The translations under genes and the position numbers were made by a program. A stretch of DNA of 64,000 nucleotides, from NCBI RefSeq assembly GCF_014195505.1, contig NZ_JACIBV010000001.1, positions 8,804,001 through 8,868,000 of the forward strand, given 5' to 3'. The notes beneath the pieces are model-generated. The model was not told the DNA's origin, did not search any database, and worked only from the letters and a program-made list of their open reading frames with translations. This document shows positions 7,277 to 16,246 of the stretch, piece after piece (the stretch's first letter is position 1; each line of letters begins with the position of its first letter). The stretch is from Nonomuraea dietziae. GTDB taxonomy: Bacteria > Actinomycetota > Actinomycetes > Streptosporangiales > Streptosporangiaceae.

Positions 7277-8386
7277 GTGAAGATTGGGCCCTTTGAGGTG
7301 TGGCCGCCGGTGGTACTCGCGCCCATGGCGGGCATCACGAACGCGCCGTTCAGGGTGCTCTGCCGCGAGCAGGGCGCCGGGCTGTTCGTGTGCGAGATGA
7401 TCACGACCAGGGCCCTGGTCGAGCGCAACCCCAAGACCATGCGCATGATCCGGTTCGCCGACTCCGAGCGCCCGAGGAGCATCCAGCTCTACGGCGTCGA
7501 CCCCGACATCGTCGGCAGGGCGGCCAGGATGATCGCCGAAGAGGACCTCGCCGACCACATCGACCTCAACTTCGGCTGCCCGGTGCCCAAGGTGACGCGC
7601 AGGGGCGGCGGGTCGGCGCTGCCGTACAAGCGCAACCTGCTGCGGCGCATCCTGCGCGCGGCCGTCGCCAACGCGGGCGCGCTGCCCGTCACGATGAAGA
7701 TGCGCAAGGGCATCGACGACGACCACCTCACCTACCTCGACGCGGGACGCATCGCGGTGGAGGAGGGCGTGGCGGCCATCGCGCTGCACGGCCGTACGGC
7801 CAGGCAGCACTACGGCGGCGTCGCCGACTGGGAGGCGATCAGGCGCCTGAAGGAGGCCGTCACCGAGATCCCCGTGCTCGGCAACGGCGACATCTGGAGC
7901 GCCGACGACGCGCTGCGCATGGTGGCCGAGACCGGCTGCGACGGCGTGGTGGTCGGGCGCGGCTGCCTGGGCAGGCCGTGGCTGTTCAGGGATCTGGAGA
8001 ACGCCTTCAACGGCAGCGACGAGCGGGCCAGGCCCACCCTGGGCGAGGTGGCCGACACGATGGCCAGGCACGCCGAGGGCCTCACCGAGTGCTTCGACAT
8101 CGAGCGCTACGCCATCGCCGACTTCCGCAAGCACGTCGGCTGGTACCTGAAGGGCTTCACCGTAGGCGCCGACCTGCGGCGCGAGCTGGCGACGGCCGAG
8201 TCGCTCGAAGGACTGCGCTCGAGCTTGGCCAAGCTCGAGCGCGACCAGCCGTGGCCGCCCAACACCGACACCCCTCGCGGCAAGTCCGGCGAGCGCGACA
8301 GGGTGCACCTGCCCGACGGCTGGCTCGACGATCCCTACGACTGCGTCGTGCCCGAGGACGCCGAGTCCGACATCTCAGGCGGCTGA
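7277..8386 (+). CDS. dusB: tRNA-dihydrouridine synthase DusB
   Basis: 369-residue flavin-dependent enzyme that reduces uridine to dihydrouridine in tRNA D-loops. The FMN barrel starts with VLAPMAGITNAPFR; the catalytic cysteine is C101 in LNFGCPVPKVTRRGGGSAL, followed by TMKMRKG, IALHGRTARQ and VVVGRGCLGRPWLF, all standard for the Dus family. The start is a GTG; TAGAACTT just upstream could be a -10 box of a leaderless transcript. Substrate positions cannot be read from the sequence, and the naming follows the actinobacterial DusB-like family. Confidence 0.92.
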   Translation: MKIGPFEVWPPVVLAPMAGITNAPFRVLCREQGAGLFVCEMITTRALVERNPKTMRMIRFADSERPRSIQLYGVDPDIVGRAARMIAEEDLADHIDLNFGCPVPKVTRRGGGSALPYKRNLLRRILRAAVANAGALPVTMKMRKGIDDDHLTYLDAGRIAVEEGVAAIALHGRTARQHYGGVADWEAIRRLKEAVTEIPVLGNGDIWSADDALRMVAETGCDGVVVGRGCLGRPWLFRDLENAFNGSDERARPTLGEVADTMARHAEGLTECFDIERYAIADFRKHVGWYLKGFTVGADLRRELATAESLEGLRSSLAKLERDQPWPPNTDTPRGKSGERDRVHLPDGWLDDPYDCVVPEDAESDISGG

Positions 8387-8417
8387 GCGCCCGGCGTGCC
8401 CGCCGGCAGACGATCTC

Positions 8418-8448
8418 TTGACTTACTGTCGGTTCACGTGGGTAACTT
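8418..8448 (+). promoter_or_regulatory. Probable leaderless promoter of the TRAP operon
   Basis: TTGACT (8418-8423) is followed by GGTAACTT (8441-8448) at SigA-like spacing of about 17-19 bases. The predicted transcription start falls at or next to the GTG at 8456, with no ribosome-binding site before it. Confidence 0.5.
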
Positions 8449-8455
8449 GCCCACC

Positions 8456-10342
8456 GTGAGCGCCTCTTCCACCGAGGACCTGATCGCCGAATACGACGCC
8501 GAACGGCCCGTGCGCAAGCTCGGCGGCCGGGTCTCCGCGCTCGTCACCGTCATCTCGCTCGGCCTGGCCCTCTACGTGCTGTGGTGGACGTTCTTCCCCG
8601 GCGCGATCCAGCCGTACAGGATCGGCTTCCTCGCCGTCGTGCTGCCGCTGGTGTTCGTGTGCTTCGGACGCGACAAGGAGCGGCCCTCGGTCCTCGACTG
8701 GCTGCTGGCGGCGCTGGCGCTGGCGGCCTGCCTCTATCCGCTCGTCGTCTTCGACGAGTTCATCAGGCGCGCCTTCGACCCGACCACGCTCGACATCGCG
8801 GCGGGGCTGGCGATCACCGTGCTGGTGCTCGAGGCGGCGCGCAGGACCGTCGGCTGGATCCTGCCCGCGGTCTGCCTGGCCTTCGTCGCCTACGCCTACT
8901 GGGGAGGCTGGATCCCCGTCGGCTGGTCGATCGGGCACAAGGGCTACGACCTCGACCGCATCGTCGTCGCCTTCACCATGGGCACCGAGGGCGTCTACGG
9001 CGTGCCGCTCGACGTGGCGGCCACCTACATCATCCTGTTCACCATCTACGGCGCGGTGCTCGACCACTCCGGCGCGGGCAAGTTCTTCGTGGACGTGTCG
9101 ATGGCCGCCTTCCGCAGGTCGCGCTCCGCCCCCGGCCGTACGGTCACCATGGCCGGCTTCCTGCTCGGCACGGTCAGCGGCTCGGGCGTGGCCACCACGG
9201 TGAGCGTCGGCAGCGTGGCCTGGCCGATTCTCAAGCGCGCCGGCTACCCGAGGGAGCAGGGCGGCGGCGTGCTGGCCGCCTCGGGCATCGGCGCGATCCT
9301 GTCGCCGCCCACACTGGGCGCTGCGGCGTTCATCATCGCCGAGTACCTCAGGGTCAGCTACCTGCAGGTGCTGCTCTACGCCACGATCCCGACCGTGCTC
9401 TACTACCTGGGCATCTTCCTGGCCATCGAGATGGACGCGAGGAAGTACGGCACGCGGGCCGTCCAGGTCGACGCGCCCCGGCTGTGGCCCCTGGTCAGGC
9501 GGTTCGGCTACCACTTCAGCTCGCTGTTCGTGATCGTCATCCTGATGGCGATGGGCCAGTCGCCCTTCCGCGCGGTGGTCTACGCGACGTTGCTGGCCTT
9601 CGCGCTGTCCTTCCTCGACCGCGAGCACGCGCTCACCCCGCGCAGGGCCGCCGAGGCCCTGGCCGCGGGGGTCAAGGGCGTGCTGCCCGTGGCGGCGACC
9701 TGCGCGGCGGCCGGCACGATCGTCGCGGTCGTCACGCTGACGGGGCTCGGCCTGAAGGTCAGCTCGCTCATCGTCGGCCTGTCGGGCGGCAACCTGATCG
9801 CCACGGCCGTGATGTGCGCGGTGGCGGTGCTGCTGCTCGGCCTCGCCGTGCCGGTGACCGCGTCGTTCGTCATCGCGGCCGTCATCATCGGGCCCGCGCT
9901 GACCAAGCTCGGGGTCAGCTTCCCCGAGGCGTACATGTTCATCTTCTACTACGCGGTGCTGTCGGAGGTGAGCCCGCCGACCGCGCTGTCGGCGTTCGCC
10001 GCCTCGGCGCTGACCGGTGGCAACGCCTACCGGACGATGATCGCGACGTGGAAGTACGCCCTGCCCGCCTTCCTGGTGCCCTTCGCGTTCGTGCTGACGC
10101 CGGCTGGAGGGGCGCTGCTGGGGCAGGGGACACCCTGGCAGATCGCCTGGACGTTCGCGGCCTCCGCGCTGGCGGTCGTGGTGCTCGCCGTGGCCACCGG
10201 CGGGCTCGCGGGCCCTGTCGAGCGGGTGCTGTGCGGGGTGGCCGCGCTGCTGCTGCTGGTCCTGTCGCCGGTGCCGATCGCGATCGGGTCGGGTCTCGCC
10301 CTGCTGGCGCTGGCCGTCCATCTAGTGAGGAGACGCACATGA
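8456..10342 (+). CDS. TRAP transporter fused permease subunit (TAXI type)
   Basis: About 628 residues with many hydrophobic helices, consistent with fused small (4TM, DctQ-like) and large (12TM, DctM-like) subunits. Family motifs include VSGSGVATTVSVGSVAWPILKRAGYP and SPPTLGAAAFIIAEY in the large-subunit half and SEVSPPTALSAFAASALTGGN near the end. It couples uptake of an organic anion to an ion gradient and needs the periplasmic binding protein encoded next, with which it overlaps by four bases (ATGA). GTG 8456 is preferred over upstream starts because of the predicted leaderless promoter; GTG 8438 is possible. Confidence 0.88.
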   Translation: MSASSTEDLIAEYDAERPVRKLGGRVSALVTVISLGLALYVLWWTFFPGAIQPYRIGFLAVVLPLVFVCFGRDKERPSVLDWLLAALALAACLYPLVVFDEFIRRAFDPTTLDIAAGLAITVLVLEAARRTVGWILPAVCLAFVAYAYWGGWIPVGWSIGHKGYDLDRIVVAFTMGTEGVYGVPLDVAATYIILFTIYGAVLDHSGAGKFFVDVSMAAFRRSRSAPGRTVTMAGFLLGTVSGSGVATTVSVGSVAWPILKRAGYPREQGGGVLAASGIGAILSPPTLGAAAFIIAEYLRVSYLQVLLYATIPTVLYYLGIFLAIEMDARKYGTRAVQVDAPRLWPLVRRFGYHFSSLFVIVILMAMGQSPFRAVVYATLLAFALSFLDREHALTPRRAAEALAAGVKGVLPVAATCAAAGTIVAVVTLTGLGLKVSSLIVGLSGGNLIATAVMCAVAVLLLGLAVPVTASFVIAAVIIGPALTKLGVSFPEAYMFIFYYAVLSEVSPPTALSAFAASALTGGNAYRTMIATWKYALPAFLVPFAFVLTPAGGALLGQGTPWQIAWTFAASALAVVVLAVATGGLAGPVERVLCGVAALLLLVLSPVPIAIGSGLALLALAVHLVRRRT

Positions 10343-11310
10343 GGGTTCTGTCCATCGTGGTGGCGGCGGCGCTGGCCGCCGCCCTGACCGGCTGCGGCGG
10401 CGACCGAGGCGCCGAGAGGGCCGAGCAGAGCACCACCGGAGCGGGGAAGCGGCTGTCGATCGCCACCGGCAACACCACAGGCGTCTACTACATCCTCGGC
10501 GGCGGCCTGGCCGACCTGATCTCCAAGCACCTGCCCGGCTACGAGGCCACCGCGGAGGCGACGGGCGCCTCGGTGGAGAACATCCAGCGCGTGGTGAAGG
10601 GCGACTCCGACATCGGCTTCTCCCTCGCCGACTCGGCCGCCGACGCCGTGCAGGGCAAGGGCGCCTTCACCTCGCCGCAGCCGATCAGGGCGATCGCCAG
10701 GCTCTACAACAACTACACGCAGGTCGTGGCCACCGCCGACTCGGGGATCAAGAGCATCGCCGACCTCAAGGGCAAGCGCGTCTCCACCGGCTCGCCCAAC
10801 TCGGGCACCGAGGTGATCGCGCTGCGCCTGCTCAAGGCGGCGGGCCTCGACCCCGACAAGGACGTCACCAGGCAGGCGCTCGGCCTGCCCGAGAGCGTCG
10901 ACGCCATGAAGTCGGGCGGCCTCGACGCGCTCATCTGGTCGGGTGGTCTGCCCACGCCGGGCATCACCGACCTGACCACCAGCCTGAAGGCCGAGGCGGT
11001 CTTCGTGCCGCTCGACGACGTGCTGCCCAAGCTCCAGGCCGAGCACGGTCAGGTCTACGCGGCCGGCAGCATCGGCAAGGACGTCTACCAGGCGCCCGCC
11101 GACGTGGCCACGATCGTGGTGCCCAACCTGCTGGTGGTCAACGAGTCGATGGACGCCGCGCTGGCCGAGAGCATCACCAAGCTCATCTTCGACCACCACG
11201 CCGACCTGGTCGCCGTCTCCAAGGCGGCCTCGGAGATCACCAAGGAGACCGCGGTCAAGACCGATCCCGTGCAGCTGCACGACGGCGCCAAGAAGTACCT
11301 CGGCGGCTAG
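10339..11310 (+). CDS. TAXI-family TRAP solute-binding lipoprotein
   Basis: 323 residues with a lipoprotein signal peptide (lipobox LTGC, Cys19). The mature start LSIATGNTTGVYYILGGGLADLI is the TAXI family signature, and later motifs GDSDIGFSLADSAADAVQG and LKGKRVSTGSPNSGTE fit. It captures the substrate outside the membrane for the fused permease encoded just upstream. TAXI proteins bind organic acids such as glutamate or ketoglutarate; the ligand here is unknown. It ends tail-to-tail with the DUF2087 gene. Confidence 0.9.
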   Translation: MRVLSIVVAAALAAALTGCGGDRGAERAEQSTTGAGKRLSIATGNTTGVYYILGGGLADLISKHLPGYEATAEATGASVENIQRVVKGDSDIGFSLADSAADAVQGKGAFTSPQPIRAIARLYNNYTQVVATADSGIKSIADLKGKRVSTGSPNSGTEVIALRLLKAAGLDPDKDVTRQALGLPESVDAMKSGGLDALIWSGGLPTPGITDLTTSLKAEAVFVPLDDVLPKLQAEHGQVYAAGSIGKDVYQAPADVATIVVPNLLVVNESMDAALAESITKLIFDHHADLVAVSKAASEITKETAVKTDPVQLHDGAKKYLGG

Positions 11311-11317
11311 GCGACAG

Positions 11318-11356
11318 GCGGCGGCCGGGCCCGCTACAGGTCCACGGGGCCGCCGC
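11318..11356. terminator. Possible shared terminator between convergent genes
   Basis: GCGGCGGCC (11318-11326) and GGCCGCCGC (11348-11356) can form a nine-base-pair stem across the junction of the TAXI and DUF2087 genes. The loop is 21 bases and the DUF2087 stop codon lies within it, so this is only a candidate. Confidence 0.35.
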
Positions 11357-11828
11357 TGCGCCAGTAGACGTTGGCCTCCCTGGACAGCAGCTCCGACTCG
11401 ACGAGGTAGCGGCGCAGGGCGGCGTGGTCGTCGTGGAAGGCGCGCAGCAGCACGTTGACGTCCTTCTCGGGGTAGCGGACGCCGGGCTCGAAGACCCTGG
11501 AGATGTGGCGCAGCACGACCATCCGCTTCTCCCACCTGGCGGGGATCTCCTTCAGCCGCCCGTCGACGAGGAAGGCCTCCAGCACCCGCTCCTCGCCGGT
11601 CAGCCTGCGCGCCGGCGGGGCGGCGGCCTTGAGCAGCTCGCGGAAGCGCTCGGGCCGAGCCCGCCAGCCGCCGTCCTCGTCCCTGACGGCGAGCCCGCCG
11701 CGGCCCAGCCGCTCCAGGCACTCCTCACCCTGCTCAGGGGGCTGGCCGAGCACCAGCGAGGCGAACGCCCTGAGCGTGTCGTCCTGGTGGAGGAGCCCGA
11801 GGACTCGCCGGATCTCTTCGTCGTTCAT
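11334..11828 (-). CDS. DUF2087-containing protein
   Basis: The C-terminal ~75 residues carry the DUF2087 pattern: an F-PG-YPEKDVN core, LLRAFHDDHAALRRYLVESELLSR, and an aromatic WR near the end. The N-terminal half (DDTLRAFASLVLG, ECLERLGRGGLAVRDEDGGW) resembles a winged-helix module, an arrangement common in this family and suggestive of a DNA-binding regulator. ATG 11828 gives 164 residues; a further ATG at 11846 would add six. It is divergent from the secreted protein gene at 11874, with a 45-base gap for both promoters. Confidence 0.65.
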   Translation of the reverse strand: MNDEEIRRVLGLLHQDDTLRAFASLVLGQPPEQGEECLERLGRGGLAVRDEDGGWRARPERFRELLKAAAPPARRLTGEERVLEAFLVDGRLKEIPARWEKRMVVLRHISRVFEPGVRYPEKDVNVLLRAFHDDHAALRRYLVESELLSREANVYWRSGGPVDL

Positions 11829-11873
11829 ACCGCCATTTTGAACCATTCGACGACCTTGAACGTCTGACCCTGC

Positions 11874-12476
11874 GTGATGACCAACCTCCTGCTCGCCGGG
11901 GCGCTCGCGCTCACCGCCACTGCCTCGGCCACCATCCCCCAGGGCTTCCTGCTGTGGGAGAAGGCCGCGGCCACGAAGGACGACAACCCGGAGACCAACT
12001 GGGCCGTCAGCGGCCGCACGTCGGCGCGGCTGACCGTGAACCCCTGCGACAAGGCGAAGCTCGCCTCGGCGGGCAGGGTCGCGGCGCGGACGATCGTCTA
12101 CACCTCCGTGCCCGACTTCCAGAAGTCCGAGCAGGTGATCCTCTTCTCCTCCGCCGACCTCGCCACGCAGGCGATGGCGGGGCTGCGCTCGGCGCTGCGG
12201 ACGTGCGCCACGGTCAAGTCTCCAGGACCCGACTACCGGTACGTGGGCAAGAAGGCGGCGCTCGGGGACGAAGGGCTCGCGGTGACGGGCCAGAGCTACG
12301 ACGGGCGCAGGGCGGCGATCGGCGGTGAGCGGGCGATCGTGGCGCGCAGGGGGAACGCCCTGGTGCTCTACTCGCAGGCGGGGGAGTGGGGCAAGCCGGC
12401 GGCGAGCGACTTCGCGGCCCAGACCAAGGACGCCAGGACGATGCTGGCGAAGATCTGCTCGATCGCCTCGTGCTGA
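11874..12476 (+). CDS. Secreted hypothetical protein, PknH-like sensor fold
   Basis: 200 residues (GTG ATG start) with an N-terminal signal peptide (LLLAGALALTATASA). The mature region contains three cysteines (NPCDKAK, LRTCATVK, the last residue) and motifs (EQVILFSSADLATQAMAGLRSALRTC, GDEGLAVTG, RGNALVLYS) reminiscent of the extracellular PknH-like sensor domain found in many actinobacterial lipoproteins and kinases. No lipobox is seen. Extracytoplasmic location is well supported; function is unknown. Confidence 0.6.
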   Translation: MMTNLLLAGALALTATASATIPQGFLLWEKAAATKDDNPETNWAVSGRTSARLTVNPCDKAKLASAGRVAARTIVYTSVPDFQKSEQVILFSSADLATQAMAGLRSALRTCATVKSPGPDYRYVGKKAALGDEGLAVTGQSYDGRRAAIGGERAIVARRGNALVLYSQAGEWGKPAASDFAAQTKDARTMLAKICSIASC

Positions 12477-12542
12477 TTGTCACGACCTTGAGACGTGATC
12501 ATGACACGAACGCGAGGTCTTGACGGCGACCCTTGAGGGAGA

Positions 12543-12582
12543 CGTGTGCCGGAACGTCCTTGCCAGTCCGTTCCGGCACACG
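12543..12582. terminator. Bidirectional terminator hairpin
   Basis: CGTGTGCCGGAACG (12543-12556) and its exact reverse complement (12569-12582) form a 14-bp stem with a 12-base loop. It lies in the gap between the secreted protein gene and the convergent helicase gene, so it can serve both. Confidence 0.75.
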
Positions 12583-12615
12583 TTCACCACCCTCTGAACC
12601 CCGCCGACGCCGCAG

Positions 12616-15120
12616 TCACAGCCGGTTCAGGCCCATGACGTGCAGGACGGCGCGGCCCTCCTCGTCGGAGGCGGCCAGGTCGACCTGCGCGTCGATGCCC
12701 CAGTCGCCGTCGCCCGCGGGGTCCTTGACGACCTGCCGCACCTTCCAGAGCTCCTTCTCCTCCGTGATGCGCAGCAGGCCGGGCCCGCGCGCGTCGGCGT
12801 CGGTGAGGATCTCCTCGTGCTCGTCGTAGTAGGCGTCGAGCGCGGCGCTCCAGTCGACATCGGGGGCGAGCTCGGCCAGCTCGGCCTCCTTCTCCACGGC
12901 GCACAGCTCGACCAGGCGGAACATCGCGTTCCTGACCAGGACCCTGAAGGCGCGGGGATTGCCGGTGACCGGCCTGACCTTGGTCTCCAGCGCCTGCGAC
13001 TCCTCCAGCGCGCTCTCGGGGTTGCTGAGCTTCTCCCACTCGTCGATCAGCGACGAGTCGACCTGACGCACCAGCTCGCCGAGCCACTCGATGAGGTCGA
13101 CGAGGTCTTCGGTCTTCAGGTGCTCGGGGATCGTACGGCTCAGCGTGCGGTAGGCGTCGGCCAGGTAGCGCAGCACCGCCCCCTCCGACCTGGACAGGTC
13201 GTAGACCTGGATGTACTCGGTGAAGGTCATCGCCCGCTCGTACATGTCGCGCACCACCGACTTGGGGCTGACGGTGTAATCGCCCACCCACGGGTGACCG
13301 CGCCTGTAGGTCTCGTAGGCGCCGAGCAGGAGCGTCTCGAGCGGCATCGGGTACATGACCTCCTGCAGCGCCTCCATCCGCTCCTCGTACTCGATGCCGT
13401 CGGCCTTCATCTCCGCGACGGCCTCACCCCTGGCCTTCTTGAGCTGGGCGGCGAGCACCTGGCGCGGGTCGTCGAGGATGGACTCCACGATCGAGACCAT
13501 GTCGAGGGCGTAGCTGGGCGAGCCGGTGTCGAGCAGGTCGAAGGCGGCGAGGGCGAAGGTGGACAGCGCCTGGTTGAGCGCGAAGTCCTCCTGCAGGTCG
13601 ATGGTGAGCCTCGCCCTCCTGCCCTGCTCGTCGGGCTCGGCCAGCTGCTCGACCACGCCGCCCGCCAGCAGCGAGCGGTAGATCGCGATGGCCTGGCTGA
13701 TGTGCCGCCGCTGCCACTTGCGGTCCTCGTGGTTGTCGGTCAGCAGGTGCTTCATCGCGGCGAAGCAGTCGCCCGGCCTGTTGATGACGGCCAGCAGCAT
13801 GGCGTTGCTGACCTTGAAGCGCGAGGCGAGCGGCTCGGGCTCGGCGGTCTGCAGCTTCTCGAAGGTCTCCTCGCTCCAGCCGACGAAGCCCTCCGGCGGC
13901 TTCTTGCGGGCGTAGCCGCGGCGGCGCTTGGGATCGTCGCCGATCTTGGCGAGCGCCTTGGCGTTCTCGATGTCGTGCTCGGGGGCCTGGCAGGCGACAT
14001 AGCCGATCGTGTCGAAGCCCGCGCGGCCCGCCCTGCCCGCGATCTGGTGGAACTCGCGGGCGCGCAGGCGGCGCACCTTGTTGCCGTCGTACTTCGACAG
14101 CGCGGTGAACAGTACGGTCCTGATCGGCACGTTGACGCCGACGCCGAGGGTGTCGGTGCCGCAGATGACCTTCAGCAGCCCGGCCTGCGCCAGGCGTTCG
14201 ACCAGGCGGCGGTACTTCGGCAGCATGCCGGCGTGGTGGACGCCGATGCCGTGGCGCACCAGCCGCGACAGGGCCTTGCCGAACCTGGTGGTGAAGCGGA
14301 AGCCGCCGATCATCGCGGCGATGGCCTCCTTCTCGGCCTTGGAGCACATGTTGATGGACATGAGCGCCTGGGCCCGCTCCATGGCGGAGGCCTGGGTGAA
14401 GTGCACCACGTAGACGGGGCCCTGCCCGGTGCTGAGCATCTCCTCGAGAGACTCGTGAAGAGGCGTCATCCGGTAGGAGTAGACGAGGGGGACGGGACGC
14501 TCGGTGTGCTTGACGACCGAGGTCTCCCTGCCGGTGCGGCGGGTGAGGTCGTCCTTGAACATCGTGACGTCGCCGAGCGTGGCCGACATCAGGACGAACT
14601 GCACATTGGGTAGCTCCAGCAGCGGCACCTGCCACGCCCAGCCCCTGTCGGGCTCGGCGTAGAAGTGGAACTCGTCCATGACGACCTGACCGATGTCGGC
14701 CGCCGCGCCGTCGCGGAGTGCGACGTTGGCGAGGATCTCGGCGGTGCAGCAGATGATCGGGGCGCCGGGGTTGACGCTGGCGTCGCCCGTCATCATGCCG
14801 ACGTTCTCGGTGCCGAACAGCGACACCAGGTCGAAGAACTTCTCCGACACCAGCGCCTTGATCGGCGCGGTGTAGAAGGTGCGCTGGTCGCGGGTGAGCG
14901 CGGCGAAGTGGGCGCCGGCCGCCACCAGGCTCTTGCCCGACCCCGTCGGGGTGGAGAGGATCAGGTTGTTGCCGGAGACCACCTCGATGAGCGCCTCCTC
15001 CTGGGCGGGGTAGAGAGTGAGCCCCCGTTCGGAGTTCCACGCGACGAACGCGTCGAAGATGGCATCGGGATCGGCGTCGATCTCTTCGGGAAGGCGGTCT
15101 ATGAGGCTCACCCTCTCCAT
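12616..15120 (-). CDS. DEAD/DEAH-box RNA helicase with DUF3516 domain
   Basis: 834 residues from ATG 15120 (a TTG at 15141 would add seven). The helicase core shows Q-motif-like YPAQEEALIEV, Walker A STPTGSGKS, motif II MDEFHFY (DExH type), motif III SATLG, and C-terminal HHAGMLPKYR, GTDTLGVGVNVPIRTV and QIAGRAGRAGFD. The long C-terminal half corresponds to DUF3516, found in actinobacterial Ski2/Mtr4-like helicases. A role in RNA unwinding or decay is inferred. It is divergent from the lipoprotein metallopeptidase gene. Confidence 0.9.
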   Translation of the reverse strand: MERVSLIDRLPEEIDADPDAIFDAFVAWNSERGLTLYPAQEEALIEVVSGNNLILSTPTGSGKSLVAAGAHFAALTRDQRTFYTAPIKALVSEKFFDLVSLFGTENVGMMTGDASVNPGAPIICCTAEILANVALRDGAAADIGQVVMDEFHFYAEPDRGWAWQVPLLELPNVQFVLMSATLGDVTMFKDDLTRRTGRETSVVKHTERPVPLVYSYRMTPLHESLEEMLSTGQGPVYVVHFTQASAMERAQALMSINMCSKAEKEAIAAMIGGFRFTTRFGKALSRLVRHGIGVHHAGMLPKYRRLVERLAQAGLLKVICGTDTLGVGVNVPIRTVLFTALSKYDGNKVRRLRAREFHQIAGRAGRAGFDTIGYVACQAPEHDIENAKALAKIGDDPKRRRGYARKKPPEGFVGWSEETFEKLQTAEPEPLASRFKVSNAMLLAVINRPGDCFAAMKHLLTDNHEDRKWQRRHISQAIAIYRSLLAGGVVEQLAEPDEQGRRARLTIDLQEDFALNQALSTFALAAFDLLDTGSPSYALDMVSIVESILDDPRQVLAAQLKKARGEAVAEMKADGIEYEERMEALQEVMYPMPLETLLLGAYETYRRGHPWVGDYTVSPKSVVRDMYERAMTFTEYIQVYDLSRSEGAVLRYLADAYRTLSRTIPEHLKTEDLVDLIEWLGELVRQVDSSLIDEWEKLSNPESALEESQALETKVRPVTGNPRAFRVLVRNAMFRLVELCAVEKEAELAELAPDVDWSAALDAYYDEHEEILTDADARGPGLLRITEEKELWKVRQVVKDPAGDGDWGIDAQVDLAASDEEGRAVLHVMGLNRL

Positions 15121-15208
15121 CTTGCCAAGTTCAGCGGGCAACCGGTTAACGAGATCTTGTCAAGGGACACCCGGTGGACAGCCCAACGTAACGATTTGAT
15201 TCCATGGT

Positions 15209-16246
15209 GTGATGAGACCTCGACCGCTCGTGGCCGTCGTGCTGGCCGTCGTGCTCGCCGGGTGTGGAACCACGCAGCCCACGCGGGAGACCCCGGTCAC
15301 CCCCACCGTCACGACCGCCGCGCCCGCCACGCCCACGCCGACGCCCACGCCCAGTGCGACGGGCACGTTCGCGTTCGTCCCCTCGTACGAGACGCCGCGG
15401 GACAAGGCGCTGCTCCCGACGGAGAAGAAGATGCGGCAGAACCATCTGGTCGAGGGGTGGGCCGAGGCGGCCAACGACGGGTTCGTCCCGCCGCAGAACA
15501 TCCCGGTGATCGCCAAACAGTGCGACACGGTCAACGCCTTCTACGACGAGGAGGAGCGGACGATCACCATGTGCTACGAGATGGCCGACTACCTGGCGGA
15601 GCTGTTCGCCAAGCCGGCGGAGGGGGAGGAGAAGCCGACCGCGCAGGAGGTCGGCGAGCACGTGGTGGGCGCGCTCAACGGCATCTACTTCCACGAGCTC
15701 GGGCACGCCCTGATCGACCTCTACGACCTGCCGACCACGGGCAAGGAGGAGGACGCCGTCGACCAGCTGTCGGCGCTGGTGCTCATCACCGAGGCCGAGG
15801 ACGACAAGGACTACGGCTCCATCATCAGCACGATCGAGGCGTGGGGCAGGATGTCGAAGGAGACGGAGACGGGGCCGCTGGAACAGGGCGACTTCGCCGA
15901 CGACCACTCGCTGAGCGGTCAGCGCTACTACAACGTCATGTGCTATCTGTACGGCTCGAACCACAACGCCTTCCTGCCCCTGGTCGCCGACGGCTCCCTG
16001 CCGGTGGACAGGGCGATGCGCTGCGAGCAGGAGTACGCCAAGATGGCCAGGGCCTGGGCCACCCTCCTCGGGCCGCACCTGCGAGAGGAGCCGCCGTCCC
16101 TCACCCCCTCGGCGGTGCCCACCTCCACCCCCTCGGCGAGGCCCCCCGGTGAGGCTCAGAGCCGGGCGCGGGGAGCGGTGAGCAGCAGGCCGCCCGCGAT
16201 GGCCAGCGTCGACAGGACGGGCGCGCCCCCCGGCGCGAAGCCGTAG
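15209..16246 (+). CDS. DUF4344 lipoprotein metallopeptidase
   Basis: 345 residues with a lipobox (LAGC, Cys19), then a Thr/Pro-rich linker (PTPTPTPS) typical of surface lipoproteins. The catalytic motif HELGH (H162, E163, H166) sits in YFHELGHALIDLYDLP, followed by a Glu-rich segment (DAVDQLSALVL), as in DUF4344 zinc-peptidase-like proteins. The conserved part ends near LLGPHL; the last ~55 residues are Pro/Ser/Ala-rich and overlap the 3' end of the convergent acyltransferase gene by 91 bases, so the original stop may have been lost. Peptidase activity is inferred. Confidence 0.75.
   Translation: MMRPRPLVAVVLAVVLAGCGTTQPTRETPVTPTVTTAAPATPTPTPTPSATGTFAFVPSYETPRDKALLPTEKKMRQNHLVEGWAEAANDGFVPPQNIPVIAKQCDTVNAFYDEEERTITMCYEMADYLAELFAKPAEGEEKPTAQEVGEHVVGALNGIYFHELGHALIDLYDLPTTGKEEDAVDQLSALVLITEAEDDKDYGSIISTIEAWGRMSKETETGPLEQGDFADDHSLSGQRYYNVMCYLYGSNHNAFLPLVADGSLPVDRAMRCEQEYAKMARAWATLLGPHLREEPPSLTPSAVPTSTPSARPPGEAQSRARGAVSSRPPAMASVDRTGAPPGAKP

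Noticed and set aside
8423..10321. Long minus-strand frame opposite the TRAP permease
   Set aside because: Its product is Arg/Gly/His/Asp-rich and has no motifs; it arises from third-position GC in the opposite gene. The same applies to 12640-14613, 25977-27824, 44780-46267 and 47468-48760.
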